From CAYMDJ01 sp964537525 (GTDB taxonomy: Archaea; Aenigmatarchaeota; Aenigmatarchaeia; QMZP01), in the NCBI GenBank assembly GCA_964537525.1, contig CAZIAB010000024.1:1-12818 (forward strand): a stretch of 12,818 nucleotides of DNA. The letters run 5' to 3'. Both the position numbers and the translations under genes were made by a program. Numbering within the stretch: position 1 is the first letter of the stretch; each line of letters begins with the position of its first letter. Below the pieces are notes generated by a model. It was given only the letters and a program-made list of their open reading frames with translations, was not told where the DNA came from and did no database searches. This document shows positions 1 to 5,599 of the stretch, piece after piece.

Positions 1-71
1 TTCGGGACACTTTGACAGACCTGTGACATAATCCTTCCAGCTACAGACTTTATACGCAAAGCCGCCGAGAC

Positions 72-86
72 CGAAACCTTTATAAA
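72..86 (+). promoter_or_regulatory. Archaeal BRE/TATA promoter of the six-gene operon
   Basis: A TTTATAAA box lies at 79-86, preceded by a purine-rich BRE-like CGAAACC at 72-78. An archaeal TATA box places the transcript start about 25 nt downstream, here near 107-112. That leaves a leader of about 45-50 nt before the ATG at 158, enough for the Shine-Dalgarno site GAGGTG at 146-151. No other strong TATA box is seen before the following plus-strand genes, so this promoter probably drives everything to 3038. Confidence 0.75.
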
Positions 87-91
87 CCTAA

Positions 92-105
92 TGAATATAT
101 ATTCA
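92..105. promoter_or_regulatory. Palindromic operator, copy 1
   Basis: TGAATATATATTCA is a perfect 14-bp palindrome; with the flanking A and T it becomes a 16-bp palindrome at 91-106. It sits between the TATA box (79-86) and the predicted transcript start, where a bound dimer would block transcription. A second copy differing at one base follows with centres 24 bp apart. The binding protein is unknown; the DUF134 protein of this operon is an obvious candidate for autoregulation. Confidence 0.6.
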
Positions 106-115
106 TTATATACAA

Positions 116-129
116 TGAATAAATATTCA
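116..129. promoter_or_regulatory. Palindromic operator, copy 2
   Basis: TGAATAAATATTCA has perfect 6-bp arms (TGAATA and TATTCA) around a central AA, and differs from the copy at 92-105 at one base. It lies just downstream of the predicted transcript start. The DNA between the copies also forms an inverted repeat (ATTCATT at 101-107 against AATGAAT at 114-120), so the whole 91-129 stretch can be read as an array of TGAAT half-sites. This suits cooperative binding of a dimeric repressor. Confidence 0.55.
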
Positions 130-157
130 AAACATTAAAGAAAGAGAGGTGAAAAAC

Positions 158-442
158 ATGCCAGGACAAGACAGGACAGGACCCCTTGGATACGGTCCAA
201 GGACGGGCAGAGGACTCGGTCCCTGCGGTTCAGGATACGCCAGGGGTGTTGGCAGAGGAGCAGGTTTCGGCAGGGGAATGGGTTTCAGGAGAGGCTTTGC
301 CCCTGCCTGGGGATACTCCCCCTACGGCTACGAGCCGACGAAGGACCAGGAGATTGCCGATCTCAGGGCAGAGAAGGAAGCCATCCAGGAAGAGCTGAAA
401 CAGATAGATGAAAGGCTTAAAGAGCTGGAATCCAAGAAATAA
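158..442 (+). CDS. DUF5320 family protein, Gly/Arg-rich with C-terminal coiled coil
   Basis: This is a 94-residue protein of the DUF5320 type, recognised by the opening MPGQDRTGPLGYGPRTGRG. A GTG at 149 would add three residues, but it forms part of the Shine-Dalgarno site GAGGTG (146-151), which is spaced six bases from the ATG at 158, so that ATG is taken as the start. Residues 1-58 are rich in glycine, arginine and aromatic residues and probably flexible. Residues 62-94 are charged and heptad-like, predicting an alpha-helical coiled coil that could oligomerise. There is no signal peptide or membrane helix. The family has no established function, but it recurs beside NifX-like and MinD-ferredoxin genes, as it does here. 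A role as a scaffold or partner in a cluster-handling complex is inference only. Confidence 0.85.
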   Translation: MPGQDRTGPLGYGPRTGRGLGPCGSGYARGVGRGAGFGRGMGFRRGFAPAWGYSPYGYEPTKDQEIADLRAEKEAIQEELKQIDERLKELESKK

Positions 443-450
443 GGGATAGA

Positions 451-921
451 ATGTCACCAAGGCCGATGAGATTCAGGAGGGTTGAGGGGATGCCCGGATG
501 CAGACACTTCAGGCCCGCGGGCATGGGCATCCACGCAAGGCGCGCAGGGGAAGTTATAGTCCTCACCGTGGATGAGTTCGAATCCATAAGGCTCATGGAT
601 AATGAGGGACTCATGCAGGTTGAGGCTGCCAGGAAGATGAAGGTATCCCAACCCACGTTCCAAAGAATCTATGAGTCAGCGAGGAAGAAGATAGCCGACG
701 CCCTCGTCAACGGCAAGGCCATAAGGATAGAGGGCGGAAATTACAGGTTAGCCGGAGGAGGTGATTTTATGCAGGGAAGAGGAAGGATGGGCGGCTTTGC
801 TGCCGGACCGTCTGGTGAATGCGCATGCACAAAGTGCGGACATAAAGTCCAGCATCAGAGAGGCACACCATGTTACCGGATGAAGTGTCCGAAATGCGGA
901 GCCCCAATGACAAGAGGATAG
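451..921 (+). CDS. DUF134 (UPF0251) family HTH regulator with C-terminal zinc ribbon
   Basis: This is a 156-residue protein. Residues 1-100 match the DUF134/UPF0251 pattern: an N-terminal basic segment with one cysteine (C17), then a sigma-70 region-4-like helix-turn-helix around residues 36-82 containing DEFESIRLMDNEG and VSQPTFQRIY. Residues 101-122 are a Gly/Arg/Met-rich linker. Residues 123-156 carry cysteine knuckles C126-x2-C129 and C146-x2-C149 (also C124 and C141) of a zinc-ribbon or rubredoxin type. It starts 8 nt after the DUF5320 stop with only a weak ribosome site, so translation is probably coupled. It is probably a DNA-binding regulator, perhaps of its own operon through the palindromes at 92-129; the metal-binding tail could sense metal or redox state. 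The tail has its own internal start signal (see 757-771), so this ORF may produce two proteins or be a fusion of two genes. Confidence 0.85.
   Translation: MSPRPMRFRRVEGMPGCRHFRPAGMGIHARRAGEVIVLTVDEFESIRLMDNEGLMQVEAARKMKVSQPTFQRIYESARKKIADALVNGKAIRIEGGNYRLAGGGDFMQGRGRMGGFAAGPSGECACTKCGHKVQHQRGTPCYRMKCPKCGAPMTRG
757..771 (+). promoter_or_regulatory. Internal full-length Shine-Dalgarno and in-frame ATG inside the DUF134 gene
   Basis: GGAGGTGAT at 757-765 matches the full archaeal anti-Shine-Dalgarno sequence and lies five bases (counted from GGAGGTG) before an ATG at 769-771. That ATG is in frame with the enclosing gene (codon 107). Translation from here would give a 50-residue protein that is essentially just the CxxC...CxxC zinc ribbon, ending at 921. 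The site is a better match than the one in front of the enclosing gene and resembles that of the next gene (GGAGGTG at 921-927, six bases before ATG 934). Confidence 0.5.
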
Positions 922-933
922 GAGGTGTAAATA

Positions 934-1323
934 ATGAACATAGTAGTAAGTGCTTCTGGTCCTGGCATGGACAGCCAGGTTGACAGCAGGTTCGGGAGAT
1001 GTCCCTATTTCATCCTGGTTGAGGTGGAGGACAAGAAGATAAAATCCCACAAGAGCGTTGAGAACACGTCTGCAAACCAGATGGGCGGCGCAGGCATGAC
1101 AGCTGCCCAGGCCGTCGCTGACATGAAGGCAGATGCAATCATAACAGTGAACCTGGGACCGAGGGCATTCATCGTCTTCAGGCAGCTGGGCATGGAAATC
1201 TATCACGGAACAGGTACAGTTAAAAGTGTCGTGGAGGATTTCATTGCCGGTAAGCTGAAAAAGATTGATGAAGCCACCGGCCCCGGACACATGGGAATGG
1301 GAGAATTCGGCCCTAGACAGTAA
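934..1323 (+). CDS. NifX/NifB-type dinitrogenase iron-molybdenum cofactor-binding domain protein
   Basis: This 129-residue protein is a single-domain member of the NifX/NifB-C (Nitro_FeMo-Co) family, with an RNase H-like fold that binds iron-sulfur or mixed-metal clusters. Visible signatures are the N-terminal strand MNIVVSASG, SRFGRCPYF at 18-26 with the only cysteine (C23), a GGAGMTAAQAVAD stretch at 51-63, and NLGPRAFIVFRQLG at 73-86. The tail GPGHMGMG adds His and Met residues that might bind metal. The start is firm: GGAGGTG at 921-927 overlaps the previous stop codon and is six bases from the ATG. No nitrogenase genes are near, so nitrogen fixation is not implied. With DUF134 and a MinD-ferredoxin ATPase alongside, an ORP-like cluster carrier or storage protein is the most likely role. 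Confidence 0.88.
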   Translation: MNIVVSASGPGMDSQVDSRFGRCPYFILVEVEDKKIKSHKSVENTSANQMGGAGMTAAQAVADMKADAIITVNLGPRAFIVFRQLGMEIYHGTGTVKSVVEDFIAGKLKKIDEATGPGHMGMGEFGPRQ

Positions 1324-1345
1324 CAGATATATATCGGTGCTTATA

Positions 1346-1738
1346 ATGGATGAAGAGCTAAAACCAATAAGGGAGAGAAAGATGAAGGAATTGATGGAGA
1401 AACAGAGATTTCCTGAAAAGCCCCTGGAAATAAAGGACAGCAACTTTGACGAGACCGTGGAAAAATACCCGGTGGTCGTGGTTGACTTCTGGTCAGAGTT
1501 CTGCCCGCCCTGCAGGATGATTGCGCCCGTGCTGGAGGAGCTTGCAAAGGAGCTCCACGGAAGGGTAGTCTTCGGCAAGGTATGCGTGGACACCGAAAGG
1601 GAGAAGGCGATGAAGTTCGGCATATCTGCGATACCAACCCTGCTGGTATTCAGCAAGGGGAAGCTCGAGGATACAATCATCGGTTACAAACCAAAGGACG
1701 CACTGATGGAAACCCTCAGAAAGCACATGAACGATTAG
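1346..1738 (+). CDS. Thioredoxin-fold protein with CPPC active site
   Basis: This is a 130-residue cytoplasmic thioredoxin. The active site is FCPPC (C53 and C56) within WSEFCPPCRM, rather than the usual WCGPC. The cis-proline loop is IPT (P97), and the core strands VVVVDFW (44-50) and LLVFSKG (99-105) fit the fold. Residues 1-30 form a charged, probably helical N-terminal extension; C80 is an additional cysteine. The reading frame is open further upstream, to 1265, but that part overlaps the NifX gene; the ATG at 1346, preceded by GGTG at 1335-1338, leaves a 22-nt gap and is preferred. Operon position suggests it reduces disulfides or cysteine ligands in the cluster-handling proteins. Because CPPC differs from CGPC, its redox potential is probably shifted; the direction is not predictable from the sequence. 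Confidence 0.88.
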   Translation: MDEELKPIRERKMKELMEKQRFPEKPLEIKDSNFDETVEKYPVVVVDFWSEFCPPCRMIAPVLEELAKELHGRVVFGKVCVDTEREKAMKFGISAIPTLLVFSKGKLEDTIIGYKPKDALMETLRKHMND

Positions 1739-1760
1739 GGCCGGGTCCTGAGGAGCAGGC

Positions 1761-2156
1761 ATGGACGTCAGGAAGTTCCTTAAAAAAGAGAACATAGTTG
1801 CAGTGGTCGGTGTCACCACCAACCCTGAAAAATGGGGATACAAGGTATACAAAACCCTGAGGGAATCTTTCCCAAGGGTTTATCCTGTAAACCCCAAATA
1901 TGAGAGTGTCCTTGGGGACAGGTGCTACCGGAATCTGGAGTCGCTGCCTGAGAAGCCGGATGTCGTTATAACGGTCGTGCCCCCGGGAGTCACAGAGAAT
2001 GTCGTTAAATCATGCAGGGAACTCGGGATAGGGATGGTCTGGATGCAGCCGGGCTCTGAATCCCGCAAGGCCATAGAGTTCTGCGGGAGGAACGGGATAG
2101 AATGCATGCACAGTGCATGCTTCGTGGTTGATGCTCTCAAGAAGAGGTTCGTTTGA
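1761..2156 (+). CDS. CoA-binding domain protein (CoA_binding_2, YccU-like)
   Basis: This 131-residue protein is one Rossmann-like CoA-binding domain of the CoA_binding_2 family, the stand-alone relative of the CoA-binding domain of succinyl-CoA synthetases. Motifs in order: VVGVTTNPEKWG (15-26, nucleotide loop), YPVNPKY (41-47), VVPP (72-75), WMQPGSES (94-101) and a terminal HSAC (117-120). The length is normal for the family. The Shine-Dalgarno GAGGAG near 1750 supports the ATG at 1761. The stop TGA (2154-2156) directly abuts the ATG of the ATPase at 2157, so the two are probably translationally coupled. Members of this family bind CoA, but the physiological role is mostly unknown. Placement beside a thioredoxin and iron-sulfur proteins may indicate a link to CoA-thiol redox state, which is inference. 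Confidence 0.88.
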   Translation: MDVRKFLKKENIVAVVGVTTNPEKWGYKVYKTLRESFPRVYPVNPKYESVLGDRCYRNLESLPEKPDVVITVVPPGVTENVVKSCRELGIGMVWMQPGSESRKAIEFCGRNGIECMHSACFVVDALKKRFV

Positions 2157-3038
2157 ATGAATACAATAGCAGTCACAGGAGGAAAGGGAGGGACAGGCAA
2201 GTCCACGATAGCGGCTTCACTGGCTGTGGTGATGTCAGATAAGAGGAAGGTCCTGCTGGCAGATGCTGACGTGGAATGCCCCAACGACCATTTAATCCTT
2301 TCTGTGAAGAGAAAGAAATTCAGGGACGTCTACCAGCCCATCCCGAAATGGGACTTCTCCAAATGCACGATGTGCGGGGAATGCGCAAAGGTCTGCAAGC
2401 AGAATGCAATAGTCGCGGTAAAGGGAAAATATCCTGCATTCGTGCCTGACCTCTGTATTGGATGCAAGGCCTGCGTCGTTGCCTGCCCTGCAGGGGCGAT
2501 AGGAACGGGCAGGAAGAAGATAGGAACCGTCTATACGGGAAAGGGATATGGCATTGAGCTTGTTTCCGGTGAGCTGAAGCTCGGCCAGCTTGCCTCAGGG
2601 GAGATTGTCGCTGAGACGAGGAAGGACAGCGAGGAGGTTGCAAGAAAGAAGAAATCCGATTTCATAATCGTGGATTCAGCAGCAGGGGTTGGGTGCCCTG
2701 TCATAGCGTCCATACAGGGCTCCGACTTCGTGGTTGCTGTCACAGAGCCGACTCCATCGGCGCTTCACGACCTGAAGAGGGTTCTGTACATAGCAGAGCA
2801 TTTCAGAATCCCCAGGGGAATCGTCCTTAACAAGTCTGACCTGGACAGGGGATTTGCCAGGAAGGTGGAGAATTTTGCCAGAAAGAAGGGAATCCCCATC
2901 CTGGGAAGGATACCCTACAGGCAGGATTTCGTTGAATCGACCATAAGGATGAAGCCGGTTGTGGCACTCAACAGGGATTACGAGTCGGTTTTCAGGGAAA
3001 TAGCAGAAAGGGTTACCGCTTCTTTAAAGCTTTCCTGA
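2157..3038 (+). CDS. MinD/ParA-type ATPase with inserted 2x[4Fe-4S] ferredoxin domain
   Basis: This 293-residue cytoplasmic ATPase is a SIMIBI-class P-loop protein. The deviant Walker A KGGTGKS is at 10-16, the strand with the Walker-type aspartates is LLADADVECPN (33-43), and the second conserved aspartate region is IIVDSAAGVGCP (170-181). Inserted at 66-117 is a bacterial-type ferredoxin domain with two cluster motifs: C70-x2-C73-x2-C76-x3-C80 and C100-x2-C103-x2-C106-x3-C110. The base-recognition-like NKSD is at 225-228. Related proteins (archaeal MinD-ferredoxin ATPases, the ATPases of the ORP complex) are thought to move or insert metal clusters using ATP. They often occur as tandem pairs; only one is present here. 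It is the last gene of the operon. A 52-nt gap (3039-3090) separates it from a convergent gene, and no clear terminator hairpin is visible there. Confidence 0.92.
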   Translation: MNTIAVTGGKGGTGKSTIAASLAVVMSDKRKVLLADADVECPNDHLILSVKRKKFRDVYQPIPKWDFSKCTMCGECAKVCKQNAIVAVKGKYPAFVPDLCIGCKACVVACPAGAIGTGRKKIGTVYTGKGYGIELVSGELKLGQLASGEIVAETRKDSEEVARKKKSDFIIVDSAAGVGCPVIASIQGSDFVVAVTEPTPSALHDLKRVLYIAEHFRIPRGIVLNKSDLDRGFARKVENFARKKGIPILGRIPYRQDFVESTIRMKPVVALNRDYESVFREIAERVTASLKLS

Positions 3039-3090
3039 GCCCCTTATGGGTACAAAGTTCTCTTGCAGCTTACCCTTCTGCTGCCAGGCG

Positions 3091-4083
3091 CTAGCGGGAA
3101 AGCCTGCTCTGGAGAATCTTCCTCGATGCATCAATCTCACTTATCCTCTTGTTGACGCCCGGGGAGTCCTGGGATATCCGGTGGTAGTTGCATACGCCCT
3201 CGACCGTGGAGATTATGTGTTTTATGCCTTCCGTGTTCCTGTCAGACCTCCAGTTATAGGAGACTTCGTTCATATGCCCGAGAAGCTCGTTCAGCTTGTT
3301 CAGGGTGAGGTTTACGCTGTTGAATATCAGCTCCATCTGGAAGCTTCCGACGCTCTTCACGAATTCCCTTTTCTTTGAATGCTTTATACAGGTAACTCTC
3401 TGTATCTCCATGAGCGCATCATTGACGGAATTCATCGCGGACCAGAGATGCTCGGAAGCCCCCCTGGGGGTCCTGCCTTCGCTGAACCTGTGGAGCAGGT
3501 TGTCCATGTCAGACCTGGGAAGGTATAGCGCCGACCTCAGCCTGTTCACCTTCTCCTCGAAGGATATGTCGTATATCTCCTTGAGGATGGTTTCCTGCTT
3601 GAACGAGACCAGCTTCGAGATGACTATGCCGAACATCAGGAGACCGGTAACGGCCTCTATAACCGATATGAATCTCGACATTCCCAGCGGGGTTATGTCA
3701 CCGAAACCGGTTGAAGTGGCCGTTATGAAGCTGAAGTATATCGAATTTAGGACGATTTCTGTCAGTGATTCTGATGAGAGGCCTTCCAGGCCGTTACCTG
3801 GCGAGGAATATTCCAGGAACGAGAACACGAAGCCGAACGCTATTATGATGGTTATCCACGCGAGGAATATCTTCTTGAAGCTCAGTGAGTCTATCAGGTT
3901 CTTTCTTACGAAATCCGGTATGGACTTCCCGTTCACGCTCCTTGCCTTGCTGCTCACCCTCATGGCGCCGGACGCAATCTTTCCTGGCTCAATCCCCCGG
4001 AGAAACCCCACCAGCTTTCCAAGGCGGTTTCTGGCAGTCCTGATGACGTCATGGTTCTTGCGCCTGTAAGAATACCTGGCCAT
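3091..4083 (-). CDS. Two-transmembrane potassium-channel-like protein (Ion_trans_2)
   Basis: This 330-residue membrane protein has the pore unit of a simple K+ channel: TM1 near 71-91, a pore helix near 112-123, the selectivity filter TSTGFGD at 123-129, and TM2 near 139-161. The filter follows the T-x-G-[YF]-G-D rule but reads STGFG rather than TVGYG. Residues 1-65 are basic and cytosolic. Residues 165-330 are predicted mainly helical with no RCK or Rossmann motif, so gating is not by the usual ligand domain. The frame extends to an ATG at 4110, but a TATA-like GCTTATAT (minus strand, 4116-4109) covers that codon and lies about 29 nt from the ATG at 4083, which would make a nearly leaderless transcript; 4083 is therefore preferred. 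Conducting selectivity is inferred from the filter. Confidence 0.85.
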   Translation of the reverse strand: MARYSYRRKNHDVIRTARNRLGKLVGFLRGIEPGKIASGAMRVSSKARSVNGKSIPDFVRKNLIDSLSFKKIFLAWITIIIAFGFVFSFLEYSSPGNGLEGLSSESLTEIVLNSIYFSFITATSTGFGDITPLGMSRFISVIEAVTGLLMFGIVISKLVSFKQETILKEIYDISFEEKVNRLRSALYLPRSDMDNLLHRFSEGRTPRGASEHLWSAMNSVNDALMEIQRVTCIKHSKKREFVKSVGSFQMELIFNSVNLTLNKLNELLGHMNEVSYNWRSDRNTEGIKHIISTVEGVCNYHRISQDSPGVNKRISEIDASRKILQSRLSR

Positions 4084-4108
4084 ACAGTATATCTTGTAAG
4101 CATCCCCC

Positions 4109-4116
4109 ATATAAGC
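4109..4116 (-). promoter_or_regulatory. TATA box for the ion-channel gene
   Basis: On the minus strand GCTTATAT is centred about 29 nt before the ATG at 4083. This predicts a leaderless or very short-leader transcript and argues against translation from the upstream ATG at 4110, which lies inside the box. Confidence 0.45.
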
Positions 4117-4145
4117 ATTTCAGAAAAATCCCGGGCAAGTTCTGT

Positions 4146-4403
4146 TCAGTACCATCTATGCCCCGGGTTCCTGGGAACGATTATCCACATCACTATGTAA
4201 AGGAGGATTCCCATACCGTAGGCGAGGCTGAACAGGATCCACAGTAGCCTTATGAGGGTTGGGTCAACACCGAGGTATTCCCCGATCCCTCCGCAAACCC
4301 CTCCGAGTATCTTGTCTTTTCCTGACCTGTAGAGCCTCCTGACAGGAGGAGACGCGGGCCTCTTTTTGGAAACCTTCCCTTCGGCCTTCTTTTTCGCTGG
4401 CAT
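4146..4403 (-). CDS. PspC domain membrane protein
   Basis: This 85-residue protein consists of a lysine-rich N-terminus (1-20) and one PspC domain (22-82). The hallmark is KILGGVCGGIGEYLGVDPTL (31-50), followed by an arginine-bearing helix and one or two membrane segments (IRLLWILFSLAYGMG, then ILLYIVMWIIVP). PspC-domain proteins in bacteria take part in envelope-stress responses through PspA. In archaea small stand-alone PspC proteins are common and their role is not settled. No pspA gene is visible in the window. A TATA-like box overlaps the stop codon of the upstream gene, so it can be transcribed on its own. There is a 62-nt gap to the channel gene start at 4083. Confidence 0.9.
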   Translation of the reverse strand: MPAKKKAEGKVSKKRPASPPVRRLYRSGKDKILGGVCGGIGEYLGVDPTLIRLLWILFSLAYGMGILLYIVMWIIVPRNPGHRWY

Positions 4404-4422
4404 TATGATAATTGGACTGGTT

Positions 4423-4433
4423 CTATAAAAATC
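4423..4433 (-). promoter_or_regulatory. TATA box for the PspC gene
   Basis: On the minus strand GATTTTTATAG is centred about 25 nt before the ATG at 4403 and overlaps the TGA stop (4434-4432) of the thioredoxin-CcdA gene. The spacing predicts a leaderless transcript; no Shine-Dalgarno site is seen before that ATG. Confidence 0.5.
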
Positions 4434-5508
4434 AGATGAGGCCGGTCACCATCGCTATCCCAAGGCCCAGAAGAATCAGGCCTGCAACCAGGTGGAGGCG
4501 GTTTATGTTCTTTTCCCTCCACCCGCCTATGTGCTCGACCTCTGCAAATCCTATGTAGACAAAGATGGTTATCCCGATCATGGGAAGGACGAATATCACG
4601 TTGTATATGAGCAGAGGGATGAAGGCAGCCGTCCAATCAAGTCCTGAAAGAACCCCACCTGCAACGAAGTAGGGCCCTGCCGTGCAGGGAAGAAGGAACA
4701 GGCTGACTATTATCCCAACGAGGAAAGCGCCACCCGGAGAGGTGGTGGAGCCTATTATCCTCTTCATCCTGGGCCTCCATGACGTCGGAACCTCCATGGC
4801 GAACCCCCCGCCGCCGTACCTGAAGAAGTCCTTGAGGTTGAATATCCCCAGTATTATGGCAAACACGCCCAGTATCCTGTAGAACCACGCGGTGCTCAGC
4901 TGGGTTACCCCCGTGACTGCCTTGAATCCCATGATTATCAGAAGACCCATGAGGAAGTAGCAGAGGTATATGGAGAGCGTGAAGAGGATACCTGCCGACA
5001 GGGCCTTGTTTCTCTCTTTAGGATACCTGGTAAGGATTGCGGTGAGGAGTATGACGAGCACGGCGAGAGCGCACGGGTTCACGGCATCTACCGCGGCCAG
5101 GCCTGCCAGATGGAGGTAGTTTATCTCCGGAACCAGTCCCGTGTTGTCCGGGGGGCCGGGCTCTCCAAGGGCCTTCTCTATCTCCCCCTCGAGCGAGCTT
5201 ATGCAGGTCGAGTCTCCTATGCAGTAATAATCACCGACAAAGACCTTTGGAACCAGTCCCCACTGCGTTGGGGGGACATCGTAATCCCGCTGCATCTGCA
5301 GGAAGAATTCCGGTTCGTCCAGCGTATTCAGCTTGTGTATCGTGACCGGGTAGCTCCCGTTTATGTTGCTGTCAAGGAAGTCTGAAACCTCAGAGCAATG
5401 CGGGCACCCCGGTGCATAGAAGAAATATAGGTCAGTTCCCTGCGCGGAAGCCATCGGTATAACGATTGTTAAAGCGAGCAGCGCAGCAATCACAGCCAGC
5501 CCTTTCAT
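4432..5508 (-). CDS. Secreted thioredoxin domain fused to CcdA/DsbD-like transmembrane domain
   Basis: This is a 358-residue membrane protein. The signal peptide is residues 1-22 (MASA then QG). The outward-facing thioredoxin-like domain (25-115) has a CPHC active site (C35, C38), a cis-proline loop VPKVF (P87) and a second cysteine pair (C96, C102). The membrane part (132-358) has about six helices. It contains the CcdA signatures VNPC (143-146) near the start of its first helix and LLPC (272-275) near the start of a later one, the two cysteines that relay electrons across the membrane. The fusion should shuttle reducing equivalents from cytosolic thioredoxin to extracellular thiols, or act in disulfide exchange there. 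The frame is open to 5724, but the upstream part lacks protein-like features and overlaps the divergent permease gene; the ATG at 5508 starts a classic signal peptide. The cysteine-containing surface proteins at 8242-10689 are plausible clients. Confidence 0.88.
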   Translation of the reverse strand: MKGLAVIAALLALTIVIPMASAQGTDLYFFYAPGCPHCSEVSDFLDSNINGSYPVTIHKLNTLDEPEFFLQMQRDYDVPPTQWGLVPKVFVGDYYCIGDSTCISSLEGEIEKALGEPGPPDNTGLVPEINYLHLAGLAAVDAVNPCALAVLVILLTAILTRYPKERNKALSAGILFTLSIYLCYFLMGLLIIMGFKAVTGVTQLSTAWFYRILGVFAIILGIFNLKDFFRYGGGGFAMEVPTSWRPRMKRIIGSTTSPGGAFLVGIIVSLFLLPCTAGPYFVAGGVLSGLDWTAAFIPLLIYNVIFVLPMIGITIFVYIGFAEVEHIGGWREKNINRLHLVAGLILLGLGIAMVTGLI

Positions 5509-5536
5509 CAGAACCACATCAATATTTCCCGGCGTT

Positions 5537-5580
5537 GATATAAAAAACTTGCTGTTTGCTGCGGGCGCACCAATAAAAAC
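5537..5580. promoter_or_regulatory. Divergent promoter region with TATA elements in both directions
   Basis: GATATAAAAAA at 5537-5547 reads as TTTTTTATATC on the minus strand, about 32 nt from the ATG at 5508. CAATAAAAAC at 5571-5580 lies about 24 nt before the plus-strand ATG at 5600. The spacings fit short-leader transcription to the left and leaderless transcription to the right, from a 91-nt spacer shared by the thioredoxin-CcdA and permease genes. Confidence 0.45.
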
Positions 5581-5599
5581 CACCGTGACAAGTATTTGC

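Noticed and set aside
1..29. Possible divergent gene on the minus strand starting with ATG at 29-27, with GGAAGGA before it and a TATA-like GTATAAAG at about 47-54
   Set aside because: Only nine codons are visible before the window edge, so coding cannot be judged.
91..129. CRISPR-like or origin-like repeats in the AT-rich palindromic stretch
   Set aside because: There are only two 14-bp copies, located within a promoter; operators explain them better.
934..1323. Nitrogen-fixation locus
   Set aside because: The NifX-type domain is shared by many non-nitrogenase proteins, and no nifHDK-like genes are visible.
748..1680. 310-codon open frame on the minus strand, antisense to the DUF134, NifX and thioredoxin genes
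   Set aside because: Its translation has no recognisable domain, whereas the plus strand encodes three clear families over the same DNA; a by-product of codon bias.
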